From assembly GCA_951799425.1 (NCBI GenBank), contig OX637393.1:27513744-27577743 (forward strand): a stretch of DNA of 64,000 bases, written 5' to 3'. Origin of the DNA: Ilex aquifolium (taxonomy: Eukaryota > Streptophyta > Magnoliopsida > Aquifoliales > Aquifoliaceae). Below are positions 35,801 to 46,899 of the stretch, piece by piece (the stretch's first letter is position 1; each line of letters begins with the position of its first letter). The position numbers and the translations under genes are program-made. Below the pieces are notes generated by a model. It saw only the letters and a list, made by a program, of their open reading frames with translations, was not told the origin of the DNA and searched no databases.

Positions 35801-38460
35801 AGAACGCAGGGGCCACTTACCAGAGGCTCATGAACAGAATATTCAAGGAAAAAATCGGGAACACCATGGAAGTGTACATCGACGACATGTTGGTGAAAAC
35901 CAAGGACGAAAATGATCACCTCACAGACCTAGGAACCACCTTTTCTACCCTCCGAACGTACGGTCTGAAACTCAACGCAGCTAAGTGCGCCTTCGGGGTG
36001 GGTTCTGGAAAGTTCCTAGGATACCTCGTCAGCCGCCGTGGGGTGGAAGCAAATCCAGAACATATACAAGCTATCATGAGTGTCCGAAGCCCCAAGACGA
36101 CCCGAGAAGTTCAAAGGCTCACAGGGATGTTGGCGGCACTAAACCGGTTCATCTCCCGCTCGTCGGACAAATGCAGGCCCTTCTTTAAAGCAATCAAAAG
36201 GTCTGGAAAGGACACCTGGGATATGAAGTGCGAGGAGGCGCTTGGCGGAATCAAAGAGTACCTCCGAATCCTCCCAACTTTGTCTGTACCCACGAGGGGG
36301 GAAATGCTCTTCTTATATTTGGCTGTGTCCGAATTCGCAGTTAGTGGGGTATTGGTACACGAACATGAACGGGAACAAAAACCGGTGTACTACGTAAGCA
36401 AAGCGCTGTTGAGCGCAGAGACCCGGTACCTTCCTCTAGAGAAATTGGCATTAGCACTTATCACAGCTGCCAAGAAGCTAAGGCATTACTTCCAAGCACA
36501 CCCGATCACAGTCCTGACCGATCAACCATTGAAAGCAATCCTGAGAAGGGCGGACCTCTCGGGAAGGATAGCCAAATGGGCGGTAGAAATGGGAGAGCAC
36601 GAAGTACACTTTAAGCCTCGTACTGCCATCAAGGGACAAGTGTTGGCCGACTTCATAGCCGAGTTCTCTGGGGAACCTCGCTTGGCGGAGGAACATTTCC
36701 CTGTCGATTTACCCCCGGTGAATAGTCAGGGCTCCTGGAACCTCTGTGTGGACGGATCCTCTAACAGCAGGGGCTCCGGGATCGGAGTATTATTGATCTC
36801 CCCAGAGGGGAGGATCACAGAACAAGCTGTGCGACTGGGCTTCAAGGCGTCTAACAACGAGGCGGAATACGAGGCCTTGATCTCTGGACTCAGGCTCGCT
36901 GAAGCGGCGGGAGTAGCCGAACTCACTGTACAGTGCGATTCCATGCTGGTGGTTAACCAGGTCAATAGGGAATTTGAAGCAAGAGACTCCCGGATGAAGG
37001 CTTACCACGGTGTAGCAGTAGCTCTACTCCAAAAGTTCGACAAGGTGGAAGTCAAGCAGGTCCCCCGAGACAAGAACGCCCATGCTGACGCCCTGGCTTG
37101 CTTAGCTTCGGCACTAGATTCTGATGCCACCCGAAGAATCACGGTGGAATACCTTCCCGGCTCAAGCATTGACGGGACGTGTCATGTGGCCGTCATCCAA
37201 GAGGATGAAGGGTCACCAAGTTGGACTGATCCGCTGATCAGGTTCATCCTCTCTGGGGAGCTCCCTGAATGTCCCAAGACGGCCCGAAAGATAAGATTGA
37301 GGGCCCCAAGGTTCTGGGTCTCCCCCGATCAGATGCTCTACCGGAAATCATTCTCAGGACCCTAACTCCTATGCGTCCGTGAGGACAAGGTTGAACCCCT
37401 CCTGTTTGAAGTCCACGAGGGTATATGTGGGGGGCACTCCGGCGGACGATCCATGGCCCACCGTATCATGTCCCAAGGGTACTGGTGGCCACAAATGCAA
37501 AAAGACGTCCAAGCCTATGTCCGGAAATGTGACCAGTGCCAGAGGTTTGCACCCATCATCAGGCAACCGGCTGGGGACTTGCATCCATTGACTAGTCCTT
37601 GGCCATTCGCTCAGTGGGGGCTCGATCTAGTCGGGCCACTCCCCACAGCTCCTGGAAACACGAGATTCTTGATTGTAGGGACTGACTATTTCACCAAATG
37701 GATAGAAGCTCAGCCTCTCGCCCGTATTCGGGACATAGACACTAAGAATTTTGTATGGAAGAATATAGTCACGAGGTTCGGAATCCCCCATGCGCTCGTA
37801 TCAGACAACGGGACCCAATTCAATAGCGGGCCTTTTAGGTCCTTCTACCAGTAGCTGGGAATCCGAAATTATTACTCCACACCCTCGTATCCGCAAGCCA
37901 ACGGACAAGCGGAATCCTCGAACAAAACTATTATCAATGGAGTCAAGAAAAGATTGGAAAAAGCCAAGGGAAAATGGGTGGAAGAACTCCTGAACGTTCT
38001 GTGGGCGTACCGGACTACGCCGCGAAGGTCGACTGGGGAGACGCCCTATGCTCTAGCTTATGGGATAGAGGCCGTCATTCCCCTGGAAGTAGGCCTCCCT
38101 ACCATAAGAACGCAGGCCTTTGAAACCGGAGACAACGATCGATAGCTCGGTCTGGACATGGATCTCGTGGAGGAAAGAAGAGAAGTGGCAGCCCTGAGAC
38201 TGGCCAAATACCAGGAAGGAGTTTCCCGACTCTACAACCGAAGAATCAAGTCACGGGAGTTTCAGGTCGGCGATCTTGTACTCAGGAGGGTGGTAGCGAA
38301 CACCCGAGACCCCTCGGACGGGAAGATGGGACCTAACTGGGAAGGACCATACAAGGTCGCGTCAATAGGAGGTTCTGGGTCATATAAGCTGGAGGACCTG
38401 GAAGGGAACGCTGTAATTCGCCCCTGGAATGTAATAAATTTGAAAAAATACTATGTTTGA
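32881..38460 (+). pseudogene. Tat gag-pol fossil
   Basis: One + reading frame carries the whole polyprotein. Gag starts MVNTRQKGKGH at 32881; its core (LLCWVFSMSLGDSAMKWFE) is near 33.7-34.0 kb and a zinc knuckle of form CSYHQDVGHRTEDC is near 34.33 kb. Protease (LIDSGSSSEVMYLEVL) is near 34.7 kb. RT is at about 35.4-36.0 kb, with VYIDDMLVK near 35.88 kb. RNase H follows at about 36.3-36.6 kb, and the archaeal-type RNase H (LCVDGSSNSRGSGIGVLL; QVPRDKNAHADALA) at 36.7-37.1 kb. Integrase with its zinc region (CDQCQRF) and core (WGLDLVGPL; LVSDNGTQF) lies at about 37.4-38.4 kb. About five breaks overall; gag-pol read-through is known in the superfamily. Confidence 0.95.
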
Positions 38461-38493
38461 GAACAAGTAATGTATTGGCAGATGAGTGATAAT

Positions 38494-38779
38494 GAACAGG
38501 GCGAGGCCCTGGAAGCAGTCTCTAAGGACTTCGGCTTCCGAACGAGAAAGAAGCCAGCCTCCTGAACATGGCGAGGCCCTGGAAGCAGTCTCTAAGGACT
38601 TCGGCTTCCGAACGAAAAAAGGAGCCAGCCTTCTAAACAGGGCGAGGCCCTAGAAGTAGTCTCTAAGGACTTCGGCTTCCGAACGAGAAAGGAGCCAGCC
38701 TCCTGAATAGGGCGAGGCCCTAAAAACGGTCTCTAAGGACTTCGGCTTCCGAACGAAAGAGGAGCCAACCTCCTAGACA
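38494..38779 (+). repeat. Tandem array, 70-bp unit, 4 copies, downstream of pol
   Basis: Units start GGGCGAGGCCCT and continue with TCTCTAAGGACTTCGGCTTC and a GAGCCAGCCTCCT end, repeated four times with few changes. AGGGC-GAG-GCCCT forms a short hairpin in each unit. It separates the pol 3' end from the antisense gene. A related hairpin phrase, AGGGGCTTTGCGTCCCC, occurs twice near 39330 and 39370. Confidence 0.92.
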
Positions 38780-39415
38780 GCATGCTTTGCCCCTGAAGAC
38801 AACACTAGGAATCCTAGGTTTCGGGCATGACAAGAGCACGCCTCCTAAAGCCGAAGCCGCGACGCGAGTCCCTAACCTCACTCCATATACAAGGGCATTC
38901 CTCCTGAATGGAATATGACCCTTGCGAAAGGTACGCGTATCAAGCACTGCTCGGTAGAGGTACCCCCCTTGGTACCTATTCAAGTGACGAAATTTGCTCC
39001 TAAGGTATGCTTGCACAAGTACATGGGTGAAGTAAACAAAGGTCGGCACGGGTAACTAAGAGCCCTCGACGGGGCGCCTGGTGAGCAAGCAGACTAGTCT
39101 GAAAAATTGCCTTGACTCGGTATCACTTCCCCCAAGACATACACTCTCGGCGTCGCTGTCAACAGAAAGCCAGGGAGACTCTTGAGACCAAGACACGTGA
39201 ACCCCTTACTAGCTAAAAAACCCCGGGGGACCAGAGTAAGGATTACTCATCTAAAACGCAAGACGACAGGGTATACGGGCAAACACAGGAGTACATTGAT
39301 CAGCCAAAATGTGTTTCTATTCCAAAAGAAAGGGGCTTTGCGTCCCCAGGCAGCAACAACAGAAACAAAGGGGCTTTGCGTCCCCAAGCAGAAAGTAAAA
39401 AATTCAAAAAACAAT

Positions 39416-41919
39416 TCAAAGCCCGGCTCCCGGAGGGGGAGGGCTGAAGATCTCGCCCCCGTCGGCAAGATGTAGCTCACTATAGAGCTCTTCCACACTT
39501 GGAGAAGAGGGAGCATTAGGAGCTTCAGCAGCATGGTCTGGGAGGGCCGGAGCTGGAGGATCGGCCTCAGGAGGGACGACTGCGACAGGGGCCAATGCAA
39601 CAGCAGCAGAGGACTCCCCCACGACTGGAGCTGGGGCGTTGGAAGCATCTTCAGCAGCAGCCTCCTCCATGGCGCGAAGCATGTCCTCGGATGGCACATA
39701 CTTGTGCATTTGGAATAGTGGAGAGTTAGAGGGGACACCCGCTGCTCGGAGCGCCTCATCCCAACCTTTCTTGAAGAACTCCCTCTTGTTCTCCTCCAAA
39801 GCAGGCAGGACGTCGTCGGCAAACTCCTCCTTGAGCTGCTCCACCGTCCTGAAGTTAGCCTCCATCTCCGAGCGGACCCTCTCCAGCTCCTGAGTAAGAG
39901 CCGAGCAAGTTTGCTCCGACTCCCCTACCCTGGCCTCCGCCGAAGACATCCGCTGGGTGGCCTCGGTAATCTTTCGATCGGCATCGGCAAGGGCTGCGCT
40001 CAGCTTTTCAGCGCTAGCCTTCGCCGCCTCACCGTCCTTCAGCAGTTGTTCGATTTGGGCCGCCTGGGAAGAAAGCGTCTTATCTCTGGCGATGACGTCT
40101 TCCCGGGCAGCGGCCAGAGCAGCCTCGGCGTCAGCCTTGAGTCTCTCGGACTCTTGAAGCCTCCGCCTCTGATCATGGTACCGCTCGGCAATAACCGACA
40201 CTTGCTGGGCGGCCTGTAAGGAGAAGGATTCATGTCATGCAGCTAAAGAAGAGGGATTCAGGTCGTACAACAAAAGCGAGAAAAACGGCTAAGTATGATA
40301 CTTACCACCAGGGAATTCTGAATGATGGAGCGAAAGTGGTGGTTCGTTGGACGGGTGCGATGTTCCTCCATGTCCGCTCTGAAATGGAGCGTCTCGCTGA
40401 CCGCATAAGCGACGATTGGAGACTGGACGATGGAGTCATCGACCCTGATTGGCCTATCCTCCCTATCTATGGCTCGGGGACGCCATTCCTCGGCAGTAGC
40501 CGCCGGCGCAGGAGGAGGAGGAAGGTCTTGTTGCTGTTGTTGACTGCCGCTTCCCCGGCCAGTTCCGTCAGGCCGATGTCTGACCCTTCTCCCCTCCTCT
40601 TGAGGAGGGTCTCGGATGCGGACTTGGCCCCGACCGGCGGCCCGCGGCGGCACCGGTGGTGTATGAGCAGCAGGAGGGGGCAGGATGGCAGCAGTTGTCA
40701 TAGGGGCAGGGACATTGGCCCCAGAAGATGGAACCGCAGCGCTGGAGGTCCCTCGGCCCCTCCCAGCGTTGACATCCGATCTCCGGTTCAGGTAACTTAG
40801 GTTGATATGAGGTTGGCGCGTCATAGCGACTTCAAGTGCCTCTTCAACGTCTAGGTTCTGAAGGATCTCGAAGTCTGGCCAAGTCGGTCTTCCCGCAGTG
40901 CTGGCTTCGGCTTGAACGGAGGAAAGTGGTTCCCGGACTACAGCCTCTTCCTCGACAGGTCCCTCTACTTCAGCCTCGGTGGCTCTGTCGGGGTCGTTCT
41001 CCAAATTGGGTTCCAAGTCTTGCCTGGCGGCCTCTGAGAAAAGGTTGGACCACCGAGAGGGATTGTAGGGCTGTGGAAGCTGAGAGAACTTCTTGTACCC
41101 TGGTATGTAATCCAGGAGAACGTGAGCAGCTCGTCCCCGACCGTCTCCGATGTAACCCCAGACGGTTACAAGATCAGCAAAGTTCACCAGGTGGCGTGCT
41201 GGAGGAGCGGCTTCACGAGTAGAAACGTCTGCATAAGAAAACGACTGTTAAGGAACAACTCAATGAGAATTCGAGACAAAGAAAGCAATGAAGGCCTAGC
41301 AGAGAGGAGCCGACGTACTCGTTGTTCGCCACTCCTTGGGGCAAGACAAGCCGTCGTACTCGGGGCCTGCCCCTCTCTCCCAAGCTCCGCCGAAGACCAG
41401 CAGATCATCCTTGAAACCCTTGTCAGAGTCAGGGAGGTGGGTAACTAGATACATGCTGGTGTCCCGGGCTTTGAGGTAGAAAGTCTGCTGGGGCATAACC
41501 CTCATGAGGGCGTAACAAAAGAGGATATCCTCGAGGCCCAAGTTGACCCCGAGGCGCCTGTTAAGCTCCAAGACCCCCATGATTATCCTAAGGGTGTTCA
41601 GGGCGCACTGCCCCGAGAAAAGGCGGAACCGAGAAAGAAATTGGAGTAGTAATGGGGGGAGGGGGAATCTAATCCCACCCTCCATGATAGCCTTCGTGTA
41701 AAAGGGCATGACGCCCTCGGTGCCAACATTGCGGTCATGGATTCGTGGGTCAAACTCGTCTACATCAACATTCCGAGGAATATCGTAATGGGTTTTGAAG
41801 TTCGTTATTTGTTGAGCACCCTTAACCTCATACTTCCTCGACTTAGAGGTACCGGCCTCTTGAGTCTCGGCGGCAGATTGGTGTCTCCTCGGCATGGCTT
41901 GGGGAAAGGAATAGTCCAT
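39416..41919 (-). CDS. Antisense gene of the Tat element, Transposase_28-type protein
   Basis: Antisense extra genes downstream of pol are known in the Tat lineage. Here three open exons on minus, 41919-41319, 41228-40306 and 40213-39416, are joined by clean GT-AG introns (GTACGT...ATGCAG and GTAAGT...TTACAG). They total 2322 bases, about 773 residues, with no stop. The first exon carries the Pfam 'putative gypsy type transposon' (Transposase_28) region: GVMPFYTKAIMEGGIRFPLP, FRLFSGQCALNTLRIIMGVL and LEDILFCYALM. The middle is Pro/Gln-rich and disordered. The last exon is a long Ala/Glu-rich coiled coil (SERLKADAEAALAAAREDV). Despite the Pfam name no catalytic motif is visible, and the function is unknown. 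It is intact although gag-pol is not. Confidence 0.85.
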
Positions 41920-42480
41920 AATGTCTTTTGGAAAGGAAAAAAGAAAAGAAAGGGAAGCCCTAACCAACTACTGGACTCCAAACGTCAAAAAACAGATGTC
42001 CTACTGGGCTTGGAAGCTACAATAGGAACAATGGCGGTCAGGAAAACGACCAGTCACCGGAGAAGATGAAGAGAACAAAGAAAAAGAGGGACAGACTCAC
42101 CAGAAAGTCGAATGAAGCAAAAGGAGAACTCGACAGTGGCTTTTCTCGTCCAAAAACGCGATCGAAGGTAGAGTTCAGGGATTCTTCAAGGACAGAATGA
42201 GAGGTTGCAGAAGGTGGTGCACGACTCCGGTGGGTCTCCGGTGTAGACTCAGGGGAGCTCTGGAGCAAAGATATCGAGTGCAAAAGTGGCGAAGTGAGGG
42301 AGAGGGTCTGTTTATATAGACCCTCAGGCGCCATCATTAGCGCACGAAGCACAAGGACAGGCGCATTAAATGCGCACGATCTCCAAAGGGCGGGGAAACG
42401 GCTGAGGCGTTGATGCGACAGTTGGAGCGGTTGAGCCCTTTCACCTTCTGACGACACGACTACCCCAAGCGAGAAGATCA

Positions 42481-42497
42481 AAGGGCTGGGGGGCAGT
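42481..42497 (+). other. Polypurine tract of the Tat element
   Basis: AAGGGCTGGGGGGCAGT directly precedes the 3' LTR, the expected place for the plus-strand primer. Confidence 0.75.
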
Positions 42498-43733
42498 TGA
42501 TGGGACATTTCTGAGATCGCAGAGGATTAGGGCACGTGTCCTCGGCAGAGTTGGAGACTTCCTCTGCGATAAGGCCACGTGTCCTCGACGCCGACGATGC
42601 TTTCATCCACATTCCGGCACGTGCTCGAAAACGACGTGGTCTCGGTGAGAAAGGGTTATCCGGTCTTCGAACTGCATACCCTCGGCGCCGGGAGTACACT
42701 TATTCCGCGGCCATGGTTTTCCCTCGACGCCGAGGGATGATGACGGGAATAGTAATCCTGTTACGTAGCTCCTACTTCGTAAAAAGTCGCTATCAAGCAG
42801 TACTACTTCAGCTAGACTAGGAATCATGGGGGCGCTCTGCACAAGGGAGTCAGGGCGTCAGAGCCAACAGGACGTCCCTCTAATAATAGCGGGACACATG
42901 GCAAAAGTGACATGATGGGGGGCGGGCGGACGAAACTGTCCCTGGTAACGTGCGGCAATTGAAAGGCAACAATAAATGAATTCACTGATGATGGGACGTC
43001 CGCTTTGACATGAAGAGCCGGAAAGAGGCAAACACTAATTGTCCCAGCATCAGGGCATTTACTGATCCATCCTTGGAAGAAGAGCATTAAGTGCACGGGG
43101 ATCCGGGCATTCAATACTCTCAGACAAAGGGAAGAACATTAATTGCTCGGGGATCCGAGCAATCAATAATGGGGTCTTCCCCATACACAGTAGGGGGCAC
43201 ACTGCCCCATCTCTGAACACTACCTACTCTCTAGACTGTCGCCAATGATGAGTCCGGGTGGGTATAAATAGTTCCCAAAAATACATTGCAAAGGTACGCA
43301 AGAACAACCCTCGACAACGACCAGTGTTTTCTTCTTCCCCATCGTCAAAGAACTGACTTAATCGTTGGAGGGGATACGCCGAAAAACACTCCGGCGCCCT
43401 TTCTGACTCTTTTTGTGTGTACCAGGAACCTCTGTAGGGCCGCCTGAAGCTCTCAATCGACCATAACGACAATTCATCACCACTCCTTAGGCCTCCTTTG
43501 GTCTTTTCAACTCATTCCTTGCTGCGTAAAATACCATCCCCCAGGCCGGAGTCCGTTCCAGACCGCCTGAGGGATCGAGGGACCCAAAGAAACGATTCAT
43601 CACCACTCCAGGAGGCCCTTTGGCCCTCTCAACCCTTGCCTTGCATGGAGGTAATCGACGTTCGACGCCGTGGTGAATTCATCAGGGAAGACACCGAATT
43701 CCGTAAACTATTGTGCAAAAACCTGTGCGCACA
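42498..43733 (+). repeat. 3' LTR of the Tat element
   Basis: 1236 bp, about 97-98 percent identical by eye to the 5' LTR, including the three G-boxes. A TATAAATAG box lies near 43263. It ends GCGCACA next to the GAAAC target duplication. Confidence 0.95.
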
Positions 43734-43738
43734 GAAAC

Positions 43739-44286
43739 CATTGAACCTTTGAAGAGTAGTAATGACATGCCACTCGCATCATGTAAGATACTTCGACCCA
43801 CATTCCGCAACAACCCTCATCTTACAATTCTTGGCATAATTGAACTTAAACCCAACCTCAACTACGTATTTGCATAAAACAGTCCGAAAATGAGTAACAT
43901 CACCTTCAAACTTTTGACCGTACACTTGATTCTTTTACCCACCCAGATGTTAAAAGAACTTTCTCAGTATGTAAACAAAAATGAGAAAACAAATCGACCT
44001 CATATTCAACTTCGTCTTCAATAATATGAACATCTTTAAACAACTCATTATCAACCACAATGCTTGAAGTATCATTGCACACATACACCCTCAATTCAAT
44101 ATGATTGACATTATTAAAATGTACAAACTCAAACATATTCTTCATGTCATCATTATTTCGTAGGGAACAATTCTGATGACCTGGAATTGAATATGATATA
44201 CGCACAACCAAATTTCTCAACTCATCACATTCCTCACAAACTCCATGCAAAATGAAATCAAAACTAGATAGAACCGAACATCTCAT
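43739..44286 (-). pseudogene. MULE transposase, N-terminal segment
   Basis: Minus-strand ORF from ATG 44286. The first ~80 residues (NLVVRISYSIP; LRNNDDMKNMFEFV; HIELRVYV) resemble the PB1-like N-terminal region of plant MULE transposases, and an acidic linker follows. After a frame change near 43905 the MuDR-type zinc region starts: GQKFEGDVTHFRTVLCKYVV, then EVGFKFNYAKNCKMRVVAEC and CEWHVITTLQ. The reading then meets the Tat insertion and continues at 31604. One in-frame stop (YLT*CEW) lies near 43785. This fixes the 5' end of the transposase at the right side of the nest. Confidence 0.85.
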
Positions 44287-45609
44287 AACTAACGTATCAA
44301 GACAATATTTTCATAATAGCATGATTATTCCTTCCATGACTTTAAATATGTGTTTAAACAGAAAATCAGAAACAGATTCCCAAAATGAAAAAGTGACACC
44401 AAACAGATACGAGAATGCATATTTCAGAATTAACGTAATTTCCAAAAATTTTATATTTCACAGTTCATCAATGACCAAAAAAACGAAAGAGTGACACCAA
44501 ATAGTAAATCAAATCATCTACTAAAATAATGTAATTTAACATTAATTTTTTGAAAATTTGGAAATTTTCATATTCCAGAATTCATGTTCCAGAATTAATT
44601 AAAATCAAAAAAAAATTCGTGTTTCATAATTCATCGATGACTAGGGAAAAAAAAACTCCATGAAAATAGTGAGGTAGAAGCTTAAAAAAAAACTATTTCC
44701 AATCTTGAAAACATTTTAGAATGGAATTTCATTTATCTTTTCGGAATGGAAAAAGAGATTAAACATGTGATATTATGAAAAAAGAGATTAAACGTTGAAA
44801 ATATTACATTTCCAACAAAAATTAATTTTCTATGTTTCCGAAAAATTCCAACAGAATAAAATAAAAAAATAAAAAATTTAATGTTCCAGAATTCCAAAAA
44901 TTTCATGAAGATGTTGAACAACATCACACCGGAATCTTCAATACTTACAAATTAATGACGTCCCGTTTGGTGAAGAAGATAAATAGGAGTTAATGAGATA
45001 TTCTTGAACCGGTGAAGAAGAAATACAATGGGAGGTTCTTGAACCGGGGAAGAAGAAATCCAATGGAAGAATATGATAATGAACTTGAGAATAAAAAATA
45101 CTTTGGTAAAAGATGATAATAAAATATAAATTTCGTTTGAAATTTCAAAATTCAAACGATACACAAATATCAAAGGAATCTTGAAAGTCTCAAATCTAAT
45201 ATTTAGATATTCGAAATATAAAAGCTGTCAATTAGATATGCATTATTTATGATACACTAATGCTATTGGGACATAATTTGGAGATTTAAATGCATTATGA
45301 TCATTGAATTGATAGTGTTGAGACTCAGTGATACTTTAATGTTGGGACTCACTGACAATCTAATGGCCACAATCATTAAGTCCCCAAATTATGTTATCAA
45401 ATTATGTCTCTATACCATTGCTCTTTATGATAGGGACAATTATGCAATACATTTCAAAAAGAATTTGAAATGTTTTAAAATTTGTACTTATTGACAATAA
45501 TTTGATGAAAAAAATGACTTAATGGAATATAAGTCTGAATGTGGTACTTAAAACCAAATAAGTTCTAAAAAAATAACCCGCAGTCAAATATCCGTTGTTG
45601 CATTTTAAA
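44287..45609. other. MULE 5' flank, AT-rich
   Basis: No gene seen. Two AGTGACACCAAA words (44393 and 44493) are the complement of the GTCACT words in the MULE spacer, and phrases such as TTCATCAATGACCA / TTCATCGATGACTA recur. The imperfect pair TTCTTGAACCGGTGAAGAAG / TTCTTGAACCGGGGAAGAAG lies near 45000-45060. The right MULE end is expected in this stretch, but no terminal repeat was recognised. Confidence 0.4.
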
Positions 45610-46015
45610 GGTTTTTAGGTCATGAAGAGTTGAGAAGAGTCTGGATGGATCCTCAATTTCCCTAGCCCTGCCGAAGGGGAAGGAGTTAATATGTGGGATC
45701 TTAAGCCTATCAAATTGGTGGGGAGTGTTTAGAAGCTATTGGCCAATGTCCTTCCATTAGAATATGGAAAGTGGTGGGAGGTTGGTTTCAGATACCCAAA
45801 TACTTTTGCTGGGGGGCGACATATAAATAAATGTGCATTAAAGCAAGCCTTTGTGGTTGTAGAACAGAGTGGTGTTTGTAAAGTGGATGTTGGGAAAACC
45901 TATGATCATGTAAATTGAGGCTGCTTGACTTATTTGTTGATTGGATGGGCTTTGAAGAGAAATGGAGGGAATGGATTTAGATTTTGTATCCCTATTGTCA
46001 GCAGGGGCGGCTCGA
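45610..46015 (+). pseudogene. L1 LINE reverse transcriptase scrap
   Basis: Plus-strand fragments follow the L1 RT order: NMWDLKPIKLVGSV then KLLANVL (usual 'DFRPISLVGS.YK..AK.L'), then NTFAGGRHI (usual 'NAFV.GRQI'), then GVCKVDVGKTYDHVN (usual 'CKVD.EKAYD.V.W') and a GWALKRNGGNGFRFCI-like end. Frames are broken by stops (for example after GSV and after DHVN). It is old and 5'- and 3'-truncated, and its frame does not connect to the other two LINEs. Confidence 0.75.
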
Positions 46016-46350
46016 CAATATTTGGGGCTAAAATGATAATGGTTAATAGTCATATCTTGACGTTGTGTTTGTGGAGTTTGAAGACAAATTTAGCATATTC
46101 GGAGAATCCATTCGAGGTTCAAACGAAGGGAAGAAGTGGGTTTGACGTAGTTGAGATATATTTACATCGAATGTTTAGGACGAAAAGATAAAAATATCAT
46201 TTTTTTTTTTATGGTGTAAATCTACGTGAATGAGCTATGGAACCGAATAGTTCATTATGGACGGTTTGTGTGGATTCAAGTGCTATATCTGAGCTGCAAG
46301 GCTCGTTCTTGATAATGTAGATTGATGGTTAGGGGATTCGGGGAAAGGGT

Positions 46351-46899
46351 TGATAGCACGGCGGAAGTATAGTGGTTCACCGGCCTGAGCTCGGCTAGTC
46401 CACTCTGCAATGGAGTCAGATGGCTCCTCTCTTTCTTATTGATCAAGTTGAGCGTATTACAGTAGGATACATAGGGTATTAGGGTTTCTCGTCCTCTCTT
46501 TTTATAGCCTCATGCTTACCTCTAATTCGAAATTATTTCCTTTATTGAAGGGATTGTGCCCTATCTTCATCTATAATCCTGGAGTTATTTAAACTCCTTA
46601 AGGCAGGCTCCCACCGGCGAGATCCTTTCCTTATATCAAGGGATCCTCTCCTTAGCGTTAGGAGAGGATCCTGGTTAGTTACGGGTTTCATGCCTTGGAT
46701 CGACTCAATTCCCCTTATTAAAGTATCTGCTGTCATCTCGCTGTCCTCCTGTCGTTTCTCAATTCGTGTTCTCAGCGGGGAGCTCTAGTACCGGCCGGAT
46801 GAGCTCAGACTATGGCCGGATGAGCTCTGCTTATCTTACCTGAGCTCCTGAGCTGAGCTCACTTTCTGAGCTCGTGTCTGGGATTTATTTTAGGTATCA
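46351..46899. repeat. Possible solo LTR or other repeat
   Basis: A 549-bp block richer in GC than its surroundings, starting TGATAGCACGG and ending TTAGGTATCA (TGATA/TATCA termini). Inside are repeated GAGCTC words (six or more near 46780-46880) and GGCCGGATGAGCTC twice. No 5-bp target duplication was found, so the boundaries are tentative. No coding content. Confidence 0.3.

Larger units (their letters stand above)
31605..43733 (+). mobile_element. Tat-lineage Ty3/Gypsy element, nearly whole, TSD GAAAC
   Basis: A 12.1-kb element flanked by GAAAC (31600-31604 and 43734-43738). Order: 5' LTR, TGGCGCC-type primer site, gag, protease, RT, RNase H, a second archaeal-type RNase H, integrase, tandem repeats, an antisense gene, purine tract, 3' LTR. 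The doubled RNase H and the antisense ORF downstream of pol mark the Tat lineage. All parts are present; the gag-pol frame has about five breaks. By eye the LTRs differ at roughly 2-2.5 percent of sites, about one million years at commonly used plant rates. It is inserted in the MULE transposase. Confidence 0.95.
10550..45300. mobile_element. Ulp1-bearing MULE (KI/Kaonashi-like), split by three insertions
   Basis: Removing the three TSD-bounded insertions (16062-22089, 24966-31384, 31605-43733) makes the flanking protein segments contiguous. What remains is a ~10-kb unit with a C48 Ulp1-like gene on + (12.6-16.06 kb plus 22.09-22.18 kb) and a MuDR-type transposase on minus (44.29 down to 23.74 kb), converging across a 190-bp tandem array. 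Plant MULEs carrying Ulp1-like peptidases (the Kaonashi group) are known. I did not find terminal inverted repeats or a 9-bp TSD, so both outer limits are estimates; the group often lacks long TIRs. Both genes are broken. Confidence 0.7.

Noticed and set aside
39182-41448. Plus-strand ORFs over 39.2-41.4 kb
   Set aside because: They mirror the GC-rich antisense gene and have no domain; the minus exons have splice sites and recognisable motifs.
46004-46020. CAGGGGCGGCTCGAC as the start of another hAT MITE
   Set aside because: No matching end or 8-bp duplication was found to the right.
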